A stretch of DNA of 25,065 nt, from NCBI GenBank assembly GCA_964639275.1, contig CAZXCQ010000060.1, positions 1-25,065 on the forward strand, in the 5' to 3' direction. The notes under the pieces were generated by a model. It did not search any database. It worked only from the letters and a program-made list of their open reading frames with translations, and was not told the DNA's origin. Origin of the DNA: CAZXCQ01 sp964639275 (GTDB lineage: Bacteria > Desulfobacterota > DSM-4660 > Desulfatiglandales > Desulfatiglandaceae). Below, piece by piece: positions 7,183 through 15,335 of this stretch; position 1 is the stretch's first letter, and each line of letters begins with the position of its first letter. The translations under genes were made by a program, and so were the position numbers.

Positions 7183-8196
7183 TTACTCCCGCCGGGGATT
7201 GACGGGAAATATGGGTGCGCCTCCCTTCAGGACCCTCACAATTTCATTGGCAGCCCGGCGGCGGGTCTCCGGGGGCATCCGCGAAGATGCCGATGCCGCA
7301 TGGGCGGTTAATATCACGTTATTCATGTTGAGTAGCGGATTGCCGGGTTCCACCGGTTCTTTTTCAAACACATCCAGCGCAGCGCCTGCGATCCATCCTT
7401 CCGAAAGGGCCTTGATGAGCGCTGCTTCGTCCACGGTTGCGCCCCGGCCGGTATTGATAAAAATGGCGGATGACTTCATCCGTTTGAATTGCCGCTCGGA
7501 GATCAGATGTCGGGTTTCAGCACTTAGCGGAAGATGCGCGGAGATAAAGTCGGAGCGCTCCAGCAGTTCTGAAAGCTCGGTAATCGGCTCCACCCCGTGT
7601 TCTCCCATCACCAATTCGCTAATGTATGGGTCATAAGCGATCATATGAAAACCAAACGGTTTTGCCCTCCGAGACACGGCCTTTGGCACATTACCGAATG
7701 ATATGAACCCGAGGGTTTGCCCCATCAACCGGGGGAATCGATTGAGCATGGGACGGGCCTCGCTCCAGCGGCCTGTCCGGACCAGCTGATCCTGAAACAA
7801 GAGCCGTCGCCATGCACTCAAAAGGAGTGTCATGGTATGGTCGGCCACCTCTTCGATAAATATGTCCGGTACGTTTGTCACCCAGATGTTTCGTTCCGAA
7901 GCGGCATCGATATCCACGTTATCATACCCGACGGCCGCAACGGCGATAATCTTGCACCGCACTAAGGACGCAATAACATTTCGACTGATTTGCATCCCAC
8001 CGGCATAAACCAGCAAGGCATCTGCATCTCCGGCAGCTTTGATAAGGCTATCCTCCCGATCGGTATCCACGATTTCAAGCCGGGCCCCTGCAATATCAAG
8101 AAGCTGTTCTTCAATCGTAAATCCCTCACCGTATACGGGAATGGATCGGGCCGGTAATTTCTGCGCCACCACCTTGTATAACCGCTCTTCTTTCAC
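7183..8196 (-). CDS. D-2-hydroxyacid dehydrogenase family protein (C-terminal-binding-protein type)
   Basis: A 337-residue NAD(P)-dependent 2-hydroxyacid dehydrogenase related to phosphoglycerate dehydrogenase and CtBP. The catalytic triad is visible: R251 in NTGRG, E280 in DVFEKEP, H299 in ILTAHAA. The Rossmann glycine motif is degenerate, SFGNVP at 166-171 instead of GxGxxG, with Ser and Pro at the first and last glycines. I chose GTG at 8196, which has AGGGGG 5 bases before it; the open frame continues 25 codons upstream to 8271, but that part is leader repeat R3 and not conserved protein. Its substrate, and whether it is reductive or oxidative in the cell, cannot be told. It is followed 196 bases later by the acyl-CoA dehydrogenase. 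Confidence 0.85.
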   Translation of the reverse strand: MKEERLYKVVAQKLPARSIPVYGEGFTIEEQLLDIAGARLEIVDTDREDSLIKAAGDADALLVYAGGMQISRNVIASLVRCKIIAVAAVGYDNVDIDAASERNIWVTNVPDIFIEEVADHTMTLLLSAWRRLLFQDQLVRTGRWSEARPMLNRFPRLMGQTLGFISFGNVPKAVSRRAKPFGFHMIAYDPYISELVMGEHGVEPITELSELLERSDFISAHLPLSAETRHLISERQFKRMKSSAIFINTGRGATVDEAALIKALSEGWIAGAALDVFEKEPVEPGNPLLNMNNVILTAHAASASSRMPPETRRRAANEIVRVLKGGAPIFPVNPRRE

Positions 8197-8207
8197 AAGA
8201 ACCCCCT

Positions 8208-8304
8208 GTATCCATTTAGCTATTTTCAAAACTGGCACCCGCGCAGGGCAATGGGGGTTCCGAATCCTCATTGCCCTGTTTTCAAACGGCTAAAGTGTTA
8301 CAAC
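8208..8304 (-). repeat. Leader repeat copy R3 with 11-bp hairpin
   Basis: On the reverse strand it runs from GTAACACTTTAGCC to GGATAC, directly ahead of AGGGGG and the GTG start of the dehydrogenase. The centre (plus-strand GGGCAATGGGG, loop GTTCCGAAT, CCTCATTGCCC at 8256-8286) forms an 11-bp stem with one G-T pair. Flanks match R2, but the hairpin loop is in the opposite orientation relative to those flanks. CorA ends only 5 bases away at 8309. Confidence 0.7.
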
Positions 8305-8308
8305 CCCC

Positions 8309-9373
8309 TTAGAACCACCTTTTCCTTTTGAAATAGATAAACATGATCAGGCCGATGACAAGCATGACCGACCACACCACGGGGTAAGCCCAGTGAATAT
8401 CAAGTTCTGGCATGTATTTAAAATTCATACCGTAAACCCCGGCAAGAAAGGTCAGCGGGATAAATATGGTCGCAATAACCGTCAAGACCTTCATGACCTC
8501 GTTCATGCGGTTACTAACACTGGAAAGGTAGACGTCTAGCATCCCTGAGACCATGTCGCGGAATGTTTCTACGGTATCAATGACCTGGATGGTGTGGTCA
8601 TAGACGTCCTTCAGAAAGATACTGGTCTTTTCCTGAATCAAGACCGAATCCCTTCTTTCGAGGCTGCTGATTATCTCCCTCAGCGGCCATATGGACTTTC
8701 TAAAAAAGATCATTTCTCTCTTTAACTGGTAAATGGTCTGGAGTGTTTGCGGGCCGGGCTCGGTGACAATCTTTTCTTCCAGTTCCTCGACCTCTTCCGC
8801 AATCTTCTCCAGCACGACAAAATAGTTGTCGACGATGGCATCGAGCAAGGCATAAAAGAGATAATCAGGCCCCATCTTCCTGATGCGTCCCCTGCCTTTT
8901 CTGAGTCTTTCTCGAACGAAATCAAAGACATCTCCGACCTTTTCCTGGAATGATATGAGGTAATCTGGCCCCAGCACGATGCTGAACTGTTCAGCCTTTA
9001 GTTCGCCGTCTTCTTCATCAAAGGAGATCATCATTAGTATGATAAATAGATAGTCTTCAAGGTCATCTATCTTTGGTCGCTGGCCGGTACTCAGGATATC
9101 CTCCAGTATCAAGGGGTGCAGACCAAATCCCTGCCCGATCTTTTCAATGACATCTACCTCGTGGAGGCCATCGATATTGATCCATGTGGTCGTGGTTTTA
9201 TCCTTATAAGGGAGACATTCATCTATGCTCTTCAACTCCCTTTCTTCAAAGGTGGCCCCATCGTAATCAATGATGCGGATTCTCGTCTCTTCGACCTTTT
9301 TTTCACCCACATGGACAAGTGTCCCCGGCGCAAGCCCCGCCTTTTTTGATACCCTTTTTGTGAACCTTAGCAT
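8309..9373 (-). CDS. corA: CorA-family magnesium/cobalt transporter
   Basis: A 354-residue CorA protein, a pentameric inner-membrane channel for Mg2+ (also Co2+ or Ni2+). The long cytoplasmic N-terminal domain includes acidic helices and PLREIISSLERRD. Two C-terminal membrane helices lie at about 292-313 and 329-348, and the signature GMN (315-317) is in YGMNF at the end of the first; the tail ends with FKRKRWF. Start ATG follows GGGAGG. It is 103 bases downstream of glgP and on the same strand, so it may be read through from the glycogen operon or have its own promoter; no terminator is evident between them. Confidence 0.95.
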   Translation of the reverse strand: MLRFTKRVSKKAGLAPGTLVHVGEKKVEETRIRIIDYDGATFEERELKSIDECLPYKDKTTTTWINIDGLHEVDVIEKIGQGFGLHPLILEDILSTGQRPKIDDLEDYLFIILMMISFDEEDGELKAEQFSIVLGPDYLISFQEKVGDVFDFVRERLRKGRGRIRKMGPDYLFYALLDAIVDNYFVVLEKIAEEVEELEEKIVTEPGPQTLQTIYQLKREMIFFRKSIWPLREIISSLERRDSVLIQEKTSIFLKDVYDHTIQVIDTVETFRDMVSGMLDVYLSSVSNRMNEVMKVLTVIATIFIPLTFLAGVYGMNFKYMPELDIHWAYPVVWSVMLVIGLIMFIYFKRKRWF

Positions 9374-9476
9374 TCTTCCCTCCCGGTAACACCCTGGTGC
9401 TTCGTTTCATAAATTCGGTGGCATATTTTTCAGTTGAACCTTGTTCATGTCCTGGTATTTCTGGATTCCCCATCTC

Positions 9477-12041
9477 TCACGCTTCTCCCCAGATCACAAG
9501 ACCCATGGCATGACGGCTTTCTGGATTGGGATGATTGGGGGTCAGGCGCACATTCAGACCAAAGTGGCCCACTTCATCAAAGCGCAGGTCACACTGATAG
9601 GTATGTACCTGGTTCCCGGCCGTACCGGCAGGCATCATCACCGTAGCAAAGCTGTCCAGGAACCGATCGGATGGGTCGAGCCGTCCATAGTAGGCCTCCA
9701 CCATGACATCGGAGGGTGAAAGATCACCCAGGAATACATCCGCCTCTGCGTGGTACGATTTCCCCATCTCTATTTCGCTGATCTCATCCATCCGTATCCC
9801 CTTGATCATCACCTTGGACCAGTTGTACATGATCTTTTCCCGCCATCCGGCCAGTTGCTCGACCCCCTTCCAATCGTTTTCCATAAGCTGGAAATGCCGC
9901 TCTGCCGATGGGACATAGAACCGCGTCCAGTACTCCATGACCATCCGGTGGGTATTAAACATGGGGCACAATTTGTGAAGAGACGCCTTCATCATGACCA
10001 GCCAGCGCCTGGGAAGTCCGTCAGGGCCCCTGTCGTAGAAGAGCGGCACGATATCCTTTTCGAGGATGTCATAAAAAATGCGGCTTTCCAGTTCGTCTTG
10101 AAAGTGGTGATCATCATAACTCTCCCGGCTCCCGATGGCCCAGCCGATGTCCGGATCATAGCCTTCATCCCACCATCCATCCAGTATGCTGAGGTGAAGC
10201 ACGCCATTGGCCACGGCCTTCATCCCGCTGGTCCCACAGGCCTCCAGGGGTCGTCTGGGGGTATTGAGCCAGACATCCACGCCCTGAACCATCAGACGGG
10301 CGACCTCCATATCATAGTCCTCCAAAAAAACTATGTGACGTCTCAAATGGTCCTGTTTGGAGATCTGAACCAGCTGCTTGATCAGCTCCTTTCCGGCCTG
10401 GTCCTGGGGATGTGCCTTACCGGCATAGATCATTTGCACCGGACTGTCTTCGTTTGTCAGGATCTGCTCAAGACGTTTGAGGTCCTTTAAGATAAGGTAG
10501 GCCCTTTTATACGGGGCGAATCGCCTCGCAAATCCGATGGTGAGCGTCTCGGAATTGAGGACCTCGTCCGCAACGGCCTGGTCGCGGTTTGAGACCCCCC
10601 GCTTTGCCATCTGTTCTTTGAGCCTTTTTCTTGTAAAGGCCACCAGTCGCTCTCGGCTCCTTTCATGCGTCCGCCACAGTTCGGTGTTGGGGATCTTGTC
10701 CACCCTTGCCCACACCATCACATTGTCGGGGTCTTCGATCCAGCGGGGACCCAGATAACGGGCATAGTTTTCGGACATCCCCTTGGAGATCCACGAAGGG
10801 ATATGGACGCCGTTTGTGACGTGCACGATCGGAAGGTCGGTCTCCGGGGTCTTGGGCCATATCCGTTGCCACATCCGCCGGCTTACCGTCGCGTGCAGGC
10901 GGCTGACACCGTTGTTCCAGTTTGACATCTTGAGTGCCAGGACCGTCATACAGAACTCCTCGCCCCTGTTTCGCGGATCTTGCCTCCCCAGGGCGAGCAA
11001 TACCTCCGGGCTAATCCCAATGGATCTGGCAAAGGGATCGAAATAGGCGCGAACCAGGTCCGGGTGAAACATGTCGTTTCCCTCAGGCACGGGCGTGTGG
11101 GTGGTAAAGACGTTTGTGGCGCGAACATACTCCAGGGCCTCGTTGAAGCTCAGACCGTTTTCCTCCCTGTGTGCCCTGATCCGTTCGAAAACCGCAAAGG
11201 CCGAGTGGCCTTCGTTCATGTGATAGACAGCGGGCTCCAGTCCCATGGCCTTGAGCATCCTGACACCGCCAATGCCCAGGATGATCTCCTGACGAATCCG
11301 CATCTCTCGATCTCCGCCGTAGAGCTCGGAGGTAATGCCCCTTGCCCACTCCGGGTTTTGAGAAAGATTGGTATCAAGAAGGTAGAGTCTGGTCCTTCCG
11401 ATATCCACCCGCCAGGCCTGAACCCGCACCTTGTCGCCCTTCAGATCCACGTCCACGCCAACGGGAGCGCCCTTCTCGTCACGAACCCGTTTTACGGGCA
11501 TGGTGGTGAACTCGTTGACCGGATAGGTCTCCATCTGCCAGCCGTCCTGGGTGAGGTATTGACGGAAGTACCCTTTTTGATAGGCGAGCGAGACACCGAT
11601 GATCGGCAGGTTGAGGTCACTCGCAGATTTGAGGTGATCTCCGGACAGTATGCCAAGCCCTCCCGAATAGATGGGGAGACAGTCTGCAACACCGCATTCC
11701 GCAGTAAAATAGGCCACAAGAAACGGGCGCCCTGCCTTTCCAAAGACCTCGGGGCCGGGTCTCCGGGACATGTATCGATCAAAGCCCTCTTTGACCCTAT
11801 CCATCTGCGCGATAAACCCCTCATCCTTGACCATGCTGTCAAGGTCTTCCTGCCGAACGCGTCCCAGGAACTCCACCGGGTTTTTTCTTGTCTCCTCCCA
11901 GAGATCCGGATTGATTCTTTCAAAAAGCTCCTCGGCATCATAATTCCACACAAATGAGAGGTTATAGGCCAATTCATATAGAGGACTTAGCCTATCCGGC
12001 ACTCTCGGCCTCACATCCAAGGTCTTAATGGGCCTGGTCAT
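9477..12041 (-). CDS. glgP: Alpha-glucan phosphorylase (GT35, DUF3417-type)
   Basis: An 854-residue phosphorylase that releases glucose-1-phosphate from the non-reducing ends of glycogen or maltodextrin using pyridoxal phosphate. The PLP lysine is K608 in GTSGMKA, followed by SILDGWWDEGYD and GWAIG. The N terminus (RLSPLYELAYNLSFVWNYDAEELF) is the DUF3417 segment typical of the Thermus/actinobacterial/deltaproteobacterial phosphorylases rather than of the E. coli GlgP/MalP group, and the length agrees. ATG 12041 is 3 bases after the stop of the GH13 gene, so the two are translationally coupled. It is the last gene of the seven-gene glycogen run. Supplies glucose-1-phosphate for glycolysis or for reuse by GlgC. 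Confidence 0.95.
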   Translation of the reverse strand: MTRPIKTLDVRPRVPDRLSPLYELAYNLSFVWNYDAEELFERINPDLWEETRKNPVEFLGRVRQEDLDSMVKDEGFIAQMDRVKEGFDRYMSRRPGPEVFGKAGRPFLVAYFTAECGVADCLPIYSGGLGILSGDHLKSASDLNLPIIGVSLAYQKGYFRQYLTQDGWQMETYPVNEFTTMPVKRVRDEKGAPVGVDVDLKGDKVRVQAWRVDIGRTRLYLLDTNLSQNPEWARGITSELYGGDREMRIRQEIILGIGGVRMLKAMGLEPAVYHMNEGHSAFAVFERIRAHREENGLSFNEALEYVRATNVFTTHTPVPEGNDMFHPDLVRAYFDPFARSIGISPEVLLALGRQDPRNRGEEFCMTVLALKMSNWNNGVSRLHATVSRRMWQRIWPKTPETDLPIVHVTNGVHIPSWISKGMSENYARYLGPRWIEDPDNVMVWARVDKIPNTELWRTHERSRERLVAFTRKRLKEQMAKRGVSNRDQAVADEVLNSETLTIGFARRFAPYKRAYLILKDLKRLEQILTNEDSPVQMIYAGKAHPQDQAGKELIKQLVQISKQDHLRRHIVFLEDYDMEVARLMVQGVDVWLNTPRRPLEACGTSGMKAVANGVLHLSILDGWWDEGYDPDIGWAIGSRESYDDHHFQDELESRIFYDILEKDIVPLFYDRGPDGLPRRWLVMMKASLHKLCPMFNTHRMVMEYWTRFYVPSAERHFQLMENDWKGVEQLAGWREKIMYNWSKVMIKGIRMDEISEIEMGKSYHAEADVFLGDLSPSDVMVEAYYGRLDPSDRFLDSFATVMMPAGTAGNQVHTYQCDLRFDEVGHFGLNVRLTPNHPNPESRHAMGLVIWGEA

Positions 12042-12044
12042 TTC

Positions 12045-13541
12045 TTACCCTTTGTCTATATTCAAAAAGTGAAAATCCCCTTTCTCAATTCCAACAAACA
12101 GTCCCGACTCCTGCAATTCGGACCTGGAACGGGGAAATCTCTCCCCCTTTATCGGGTCGGTCAAAATCAGATCTTCTCCCTCCGGGAGCCACTCCGGTCG
12201 TATTTTAACATACCCATGTATTGAAGACTCTGAAAAATTGATGACCACCAGCCGTCTCTCGTGGCCCAGGCCCCAGTACCAGGCGAGCAACATCTCATGA
12301 GAGGGGTTGTCTTCCCATCCGGAGGTGGCACACATCTCCCAGTGCCCCTCATGAAATACCGGATGACTCACCTCCATCATGAGTCGCTCAGAAAACCCCA
12401 GAAGGGCTTGATCCACCGGTTCAACCGGACCGCGCCTGAGCTGGACCGGCACCCTGACCCGGCCCCCTTCAAACTGGCCGTGCTGCCAGAACCGCATCCC
12501 GGGGAGCGTTGCATGGATCAGCATGGCGGCCTTTATCCTCTCCCTTCCAAAGGCCTCAATCGCCCTTGGTTCGTCATGGTTTTCAAGAAACCGCAGCATC
12601 CTTTCCTGATCAGCAACCGGCCTGGATAAGGTATGTCTGAGTCCCCGAATGTCCCTCCGGACCATCAGGTCGTACAGGTCCTTATCATAGACGTAGTCAA
12701 AACCGGTACTGATGAGTTCCGCGCCCCTTCCCCAGTAGGCCTCTGCAATGAGCAGGCACCGATCGTTATTGGATCTGAGGCGGCTTATAGCAGCGGGCCA
12801 GAATTCACCCGCATCCTCCGGCTTTCTTAGAAAGGCGCCCCACGTCTTCTGAAATACATCGCGAAGGACCAGCATGGCCACATCACACCTGAGACCGTGG
12901 CAGTATGTTGCCAGTCCGACGAGGAGATCGGCCATGGCCTCCAGGGTCTCCGGATTTCCATAGTTGATCTGCGCCGTATCGGTCCAGGGCGGAAAGTATG
13001 GATCTTTTCCGTGGGCGATACACTGTTTGCCGGATCCGGTATCGGCCAGGAAAAAGCCCTCACGGCAATTCTCCCCACCGGTGGGGTTTTGACGGATATA
13101 TCGCTGCGGATTTTTCTTGACCCAGGGATGGTCGCAGGCCGTGTGGTTTGGCACAAAATCAAGGATTAGAGACAACCCTTCGTCTTCGAGTGTCTTCTTG
13201 AGTGCCAGGAGATCTTCCGCCGACCCGAATCGGTAATCCGGGATATAGTCATGGATTGCATAGGGAGAGCCCGCAATGTCGCGCATCTCAAAATCCTTCA
13301 GAATGGACCGGCATGCCTCTACCAGGGGCGCCGCATCCCGCGCCCTGTCAACCGAACAGGGGCTTCTCTCCCATATCCCCATGAGCCAGATCAGGTCCAT
13401 CCCCATCTCCTTGAGACGCCTCCACTCCCCTCGGGGTATATTCTTGAGGTTGATCTCTCTGCCTTCTCTCCGGGTCAACTCAAAGAGCCAGGTCATGAGG
13501 TTGATTTCGTAGATATGCGGGTTTTTTCTAAGTGTGCTCAT
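12045..13541 (-). CDS. Alpha-amylase family (GH13) glycosidase, subfamily unassigned
   Basis: A 498-residue GH13 protein with a complete catalytic triad: D220 in GLRCDVAM, E267 in LLIAEAYW, D323 in ENHDEP. Region I is DFVPNH (128-133). Before the barrel is a short lead, and after it a beta domain (LLAWYWGLG, LVVINFSES). No signal peptide is present, so it acts in the cytoplasm on stored glucan or maltodextrin. GMRFWQHGQFEGG (around 360) and GRVRVPVQLRRGP are features I do not place in a named subfamily; debranching, amylase or transglycosylase activity are all possible, and it is not a GlgX, GlgE or TreS by its motifs. It lies 35 bases after malQ and 3 bases before glgP. Confidence 0.85.
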   Translation of the reverse strand: MSTLRKNPHIYEINLMTWLFELTRREGREINLKNIPRGEWRRLKEMGMDLIWLMGIWERSPCSVDRARDAAPLVEACRSILKDFEMRDIAGSPYAIHDYIPDYRFGSAEDLLALKKTLEDEGLSLILDFVPNHTACDHPWVKKNPQRYIRQNPTGGENCREGFFLADTGSGKQCIAHGKDPYFPPWTDTAQINYGNPETLEAMADLLVGLATYCHGLRCDVAMLVLRDVFQKTWGAFLRKPEDAGEFWPAAISRLRSNNDRCLLIAEAYWGRGAELISTGFDYVYDKDLYDLMVRRDIRGLRHTLSRPVADQERMLRFLENHDEPRAIEAFGRERIKAAMLIHATLPGMRFWQHGQFEGGRVRVPVQLRRGPVEPVDQALLGFSERLMMEVSHPVFHEGHWEMCATSGWEDNPSHEMLLAWYWGLGHERRLVVINFSESSIHGYVKIRPEWLPEGEDLILTDPIKGERFPRSRSELQESGLFVGIEKGDFHFLNIDKG

Positions 13542-13576
13542 GAAGTTCTTGTCCTCTCGTCCCTCGTCCTTCCATC

Positions 13577-15076
13577 CTATCTCGCTCGTCCATACATGAC
13601 GGTCATATCAAGGAGGTCATTTGCCACGTCAGGTGTCAAGAGGTCCGGTTGGAGCCGCCACTCCCAATTGCCATGATTGGTGGCCGGTCTATTCATCCGG
13701 GCCTCTTCTCCCAGACACAGCAGGTCTTGCAGCGGAGTGATCGCCGTATCCGCCACCGACATCATGGCCAGACGCATGAGCTCCCGCCCCACAGAGTCCG
13801 GGGAGACCTCTCGGCCGACGTATCGAGAGAGTCTGTGTCTGACCTCGGGTGTTGTCTCTCTCTCAAACCACCCCCTGGCCGTGTTGTTGTCGTGGGTCCC
13901 GGTATAGATCAGACAGTTTCTTTCCAGGTTGTGCGGGGCATAGGGATTGGTGGGCAGATCATCGCCAAAGGCAAAAAGCAGGATCTTCATCCCGGGAAAC
14001 CCGAAGTGGCGGATGACTTGGACCACGTCGGGTGTGATGACCCCCAGGTCTTCGGCAATAATGGGCAGCCGGGAGAATTCGCTCGTGATGCGATCAAAAA
14101 AATCCCATGCCGGCGCCTCGACCCACCGTCCGTTGATGGCATTTTGTTCAGAGGCCGGTATCTCCCAGTATCCCACAAAGCCACGAAAATGATCGACCCT
14201 GACAAAATCATACAGTTCCAAATTGTGCGCGGTTCGCCGAATCCACCAATCGTATCCCCGCTCTTTGATCACATCCCACCGGTAAACGGGATTGCCCCAG
14301 AGCTGTCCGGTTTCGCTAAAATAATCAGGGGGGACACCGGCAACGGTCCGCGGTCTTCTGTCTTGATCCAGGTTAAAGATCTCCTGGTGAACCCATACAT
14401 CGGCACTGTCATAGACGGCATAGATGGGCATATCCCCTATCACCCGCACGCCTTTGCCGTTGCAGTAATTCTTTAGGGCCATCCACTGCTCAAAGAGGAG
14501 ATACTGATAAAAACAAAGCCTCTCGATCGTATCCTTCAGTTCGTCCCTGGCCCGATCAAGGGCCTGGGGGCGTCTGTCTCGAAAATCGGGGTCCCAGTCA
14601 GACCAGACCCTCCCCTCAAAACGTGATTTGAGGGCGACAAAGAGCGCGTAATCGTCGAGCCAGTGGGTGTTTTTCTCACAAAACGCCCCATATGCTTCGG
14701 GTTCACCGTTAGCCCTGAAGCGTTGATACGCCTTGCCAAGAAGGGTCCCTTTGTATGTGATGACAGAATCGTAGTCCACGCGCCCCCCCGGGAAAACAGG
14801 GACGGGTTCCAGGTCCTCTTTATCGAGCCATCCGTCCCGGACAAGATCCGCCGGGCTTATAAACAGGGGATTGCAGGCAAAGGTCGAACTGCTGTGATAG
14901 GGCGAGTTTCCATGATATGGATCCGTGGGATTTAGGGAAAGGATCTGCCAGTAGATCTGTCTTGTGTCTGCCAGGAAATCACCAAATTGGTGGGCCCACG
15001 GCCCCAGATCTCCAATCCCGAACCGCGAGGGAAGCGATGTGATATGGAAAAGAATACCGCTGCCGCGCCTGCCCAT
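13577..15076 (-). CDS. malQ: 4-alpha-glucanotransferase (GH77, amylomaltase)
   Basis: A 499-residue amylomaltase that transfers glucan segments between maltodextrins, disproportionating short chains left by phosphorolysis. Catalytic residues are D295 (RVDHFRG), E342 (IIAEDLG) and D396 (TGTHDNNT); SPYHSSSTFACNPLFI near 58 is also typical. The family normally starts with RxSGILLHxTSLPG, which fits MGRRGSGILFHITSLPS from ATG 15076. An open frame extends 13 codons further to a GTG at 15115, but it reads through a TTTTGGA-type tandem repeat. Neither start has a convincing ribosome binding site, so the repeat may have displaced it. Upstream is a 259-base gap from glgB, the largest inside the operon. 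Confidence 0.9.
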   Translation of the reverse strand: MGRRGSGILFHITSLPSRFGIGDLGPWAHQFGDFLADTRQIYWQILSLNPTDPYHGNSPYHSSSTFACNPLFISPADLVRDGWLDKEDLEPVPVFPGGRVDYDSVITYKGTLLGKAYQRFRANGEPEAYGAFCEKNTHWLDDYALFVALKSRFEGRVWSDWDPDFRDRRPQALDRARDELKDTIERLCFYQYLLFEQWMALKNYCNGKGVRVIGDMPIYAVYDSADVWVHQEIFNLDQDRRPRTVAGVPPDYFSETGQLWGNPVYRWDVIKERGYDWWIRRTAHNLELYDFVRVDHFRGFVGYWEIPASEQNAINGRWVEAPAWDFFDRITSEFSRLPIIAEDLGVITPDVVQVIRHFGFPGMKILLFAFGDDLPTNPYAPHNLERNCLIYTGTHDNNTARGWFERETTPEVRHRLSRYVGREVSPDSVGRELMRLAMMSVADTAITPLQDLLCLGEEARMNRPATNHGNWEWRLQPDLLTPDVANDLLDMTVMYGRAR

Positions 15077-15108
15077 ATTTTGGATTTTGGATTTTGGATT
15101 TTGGATTT
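15077..15108. repeat. Heptamer tandem repeat, (ATTTTGG)x4.6
   Basis: Four perfect copies of ATTTTGG and a partial fifth abut the malQ ATG, occupying the place where a ribosome binding site should lie. The unit of 7 bases is not a multiple of 3. Confidence 0.9.
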
Positions 15109-15335
15109 CTCTCACCCTGCAATTCAGCTCTTGGCCTTCGCCAATAAATGTCTCGGAAATTGTGCAGCTTATTGAAATAACCGGTTTTTGATGGCATTTT
15201 CTTTGTGCCAGCTACACGGAATAATGGAATGTTGATTTTCCCAATTGACCATTCTGTCAATTCCCCAAAACCCGTTATTCCAGTGTTCCAAGATTCCAAT
15301 TGGGGCGAAGCCCGCAAGTTCTTGTCTGAGCGTTG
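15077..15335. other. Gap within the glycogen operon (glgB to malQ)
   Basis: This 259-base gap holds the heptamer repeat at 15077-15108, an AATTGAC-CATTCT-GTCAATT hairpin at 15243-15262, and the phrase TTATTCCAGTGTTCC followed by GGGGCGAAGCCC, which looks like degenerate dispersed-repeat sequence. No gene is supported. It may split the operon into two transcripts, but no clear terminator or promoter is visible. Confidence 0.5.

Noticed and set aside
9750..10490. A 246-codon open frame opposite glgP
   Set aside because: Shadow of the conserved PLP region of glgP; no domain signal.
10980..11957. A 325-codon open frame on the plus strand opposite glgP
   Set aside because: It is antisense to a strongly conserved phosphorylase, has no recognisable motif or ribosome binding site, and its length is explained by codon bias of the true gene.
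13649..14476. A 275-codon open frame opposite malQ
   Set aside because: Shadow of malQ; composition is rich in Pro, His and Arg with no family features.
15077..15108. CRISPR-like tandem repeat
   Set aside because: The unit is 7 bases with no spacers.
15077..15115. MalQ start at GTG 15115
   Set aside because: The extra residues are the translation of a heptamer repeat and are not part of the family N terminus; kept only as an alternative.
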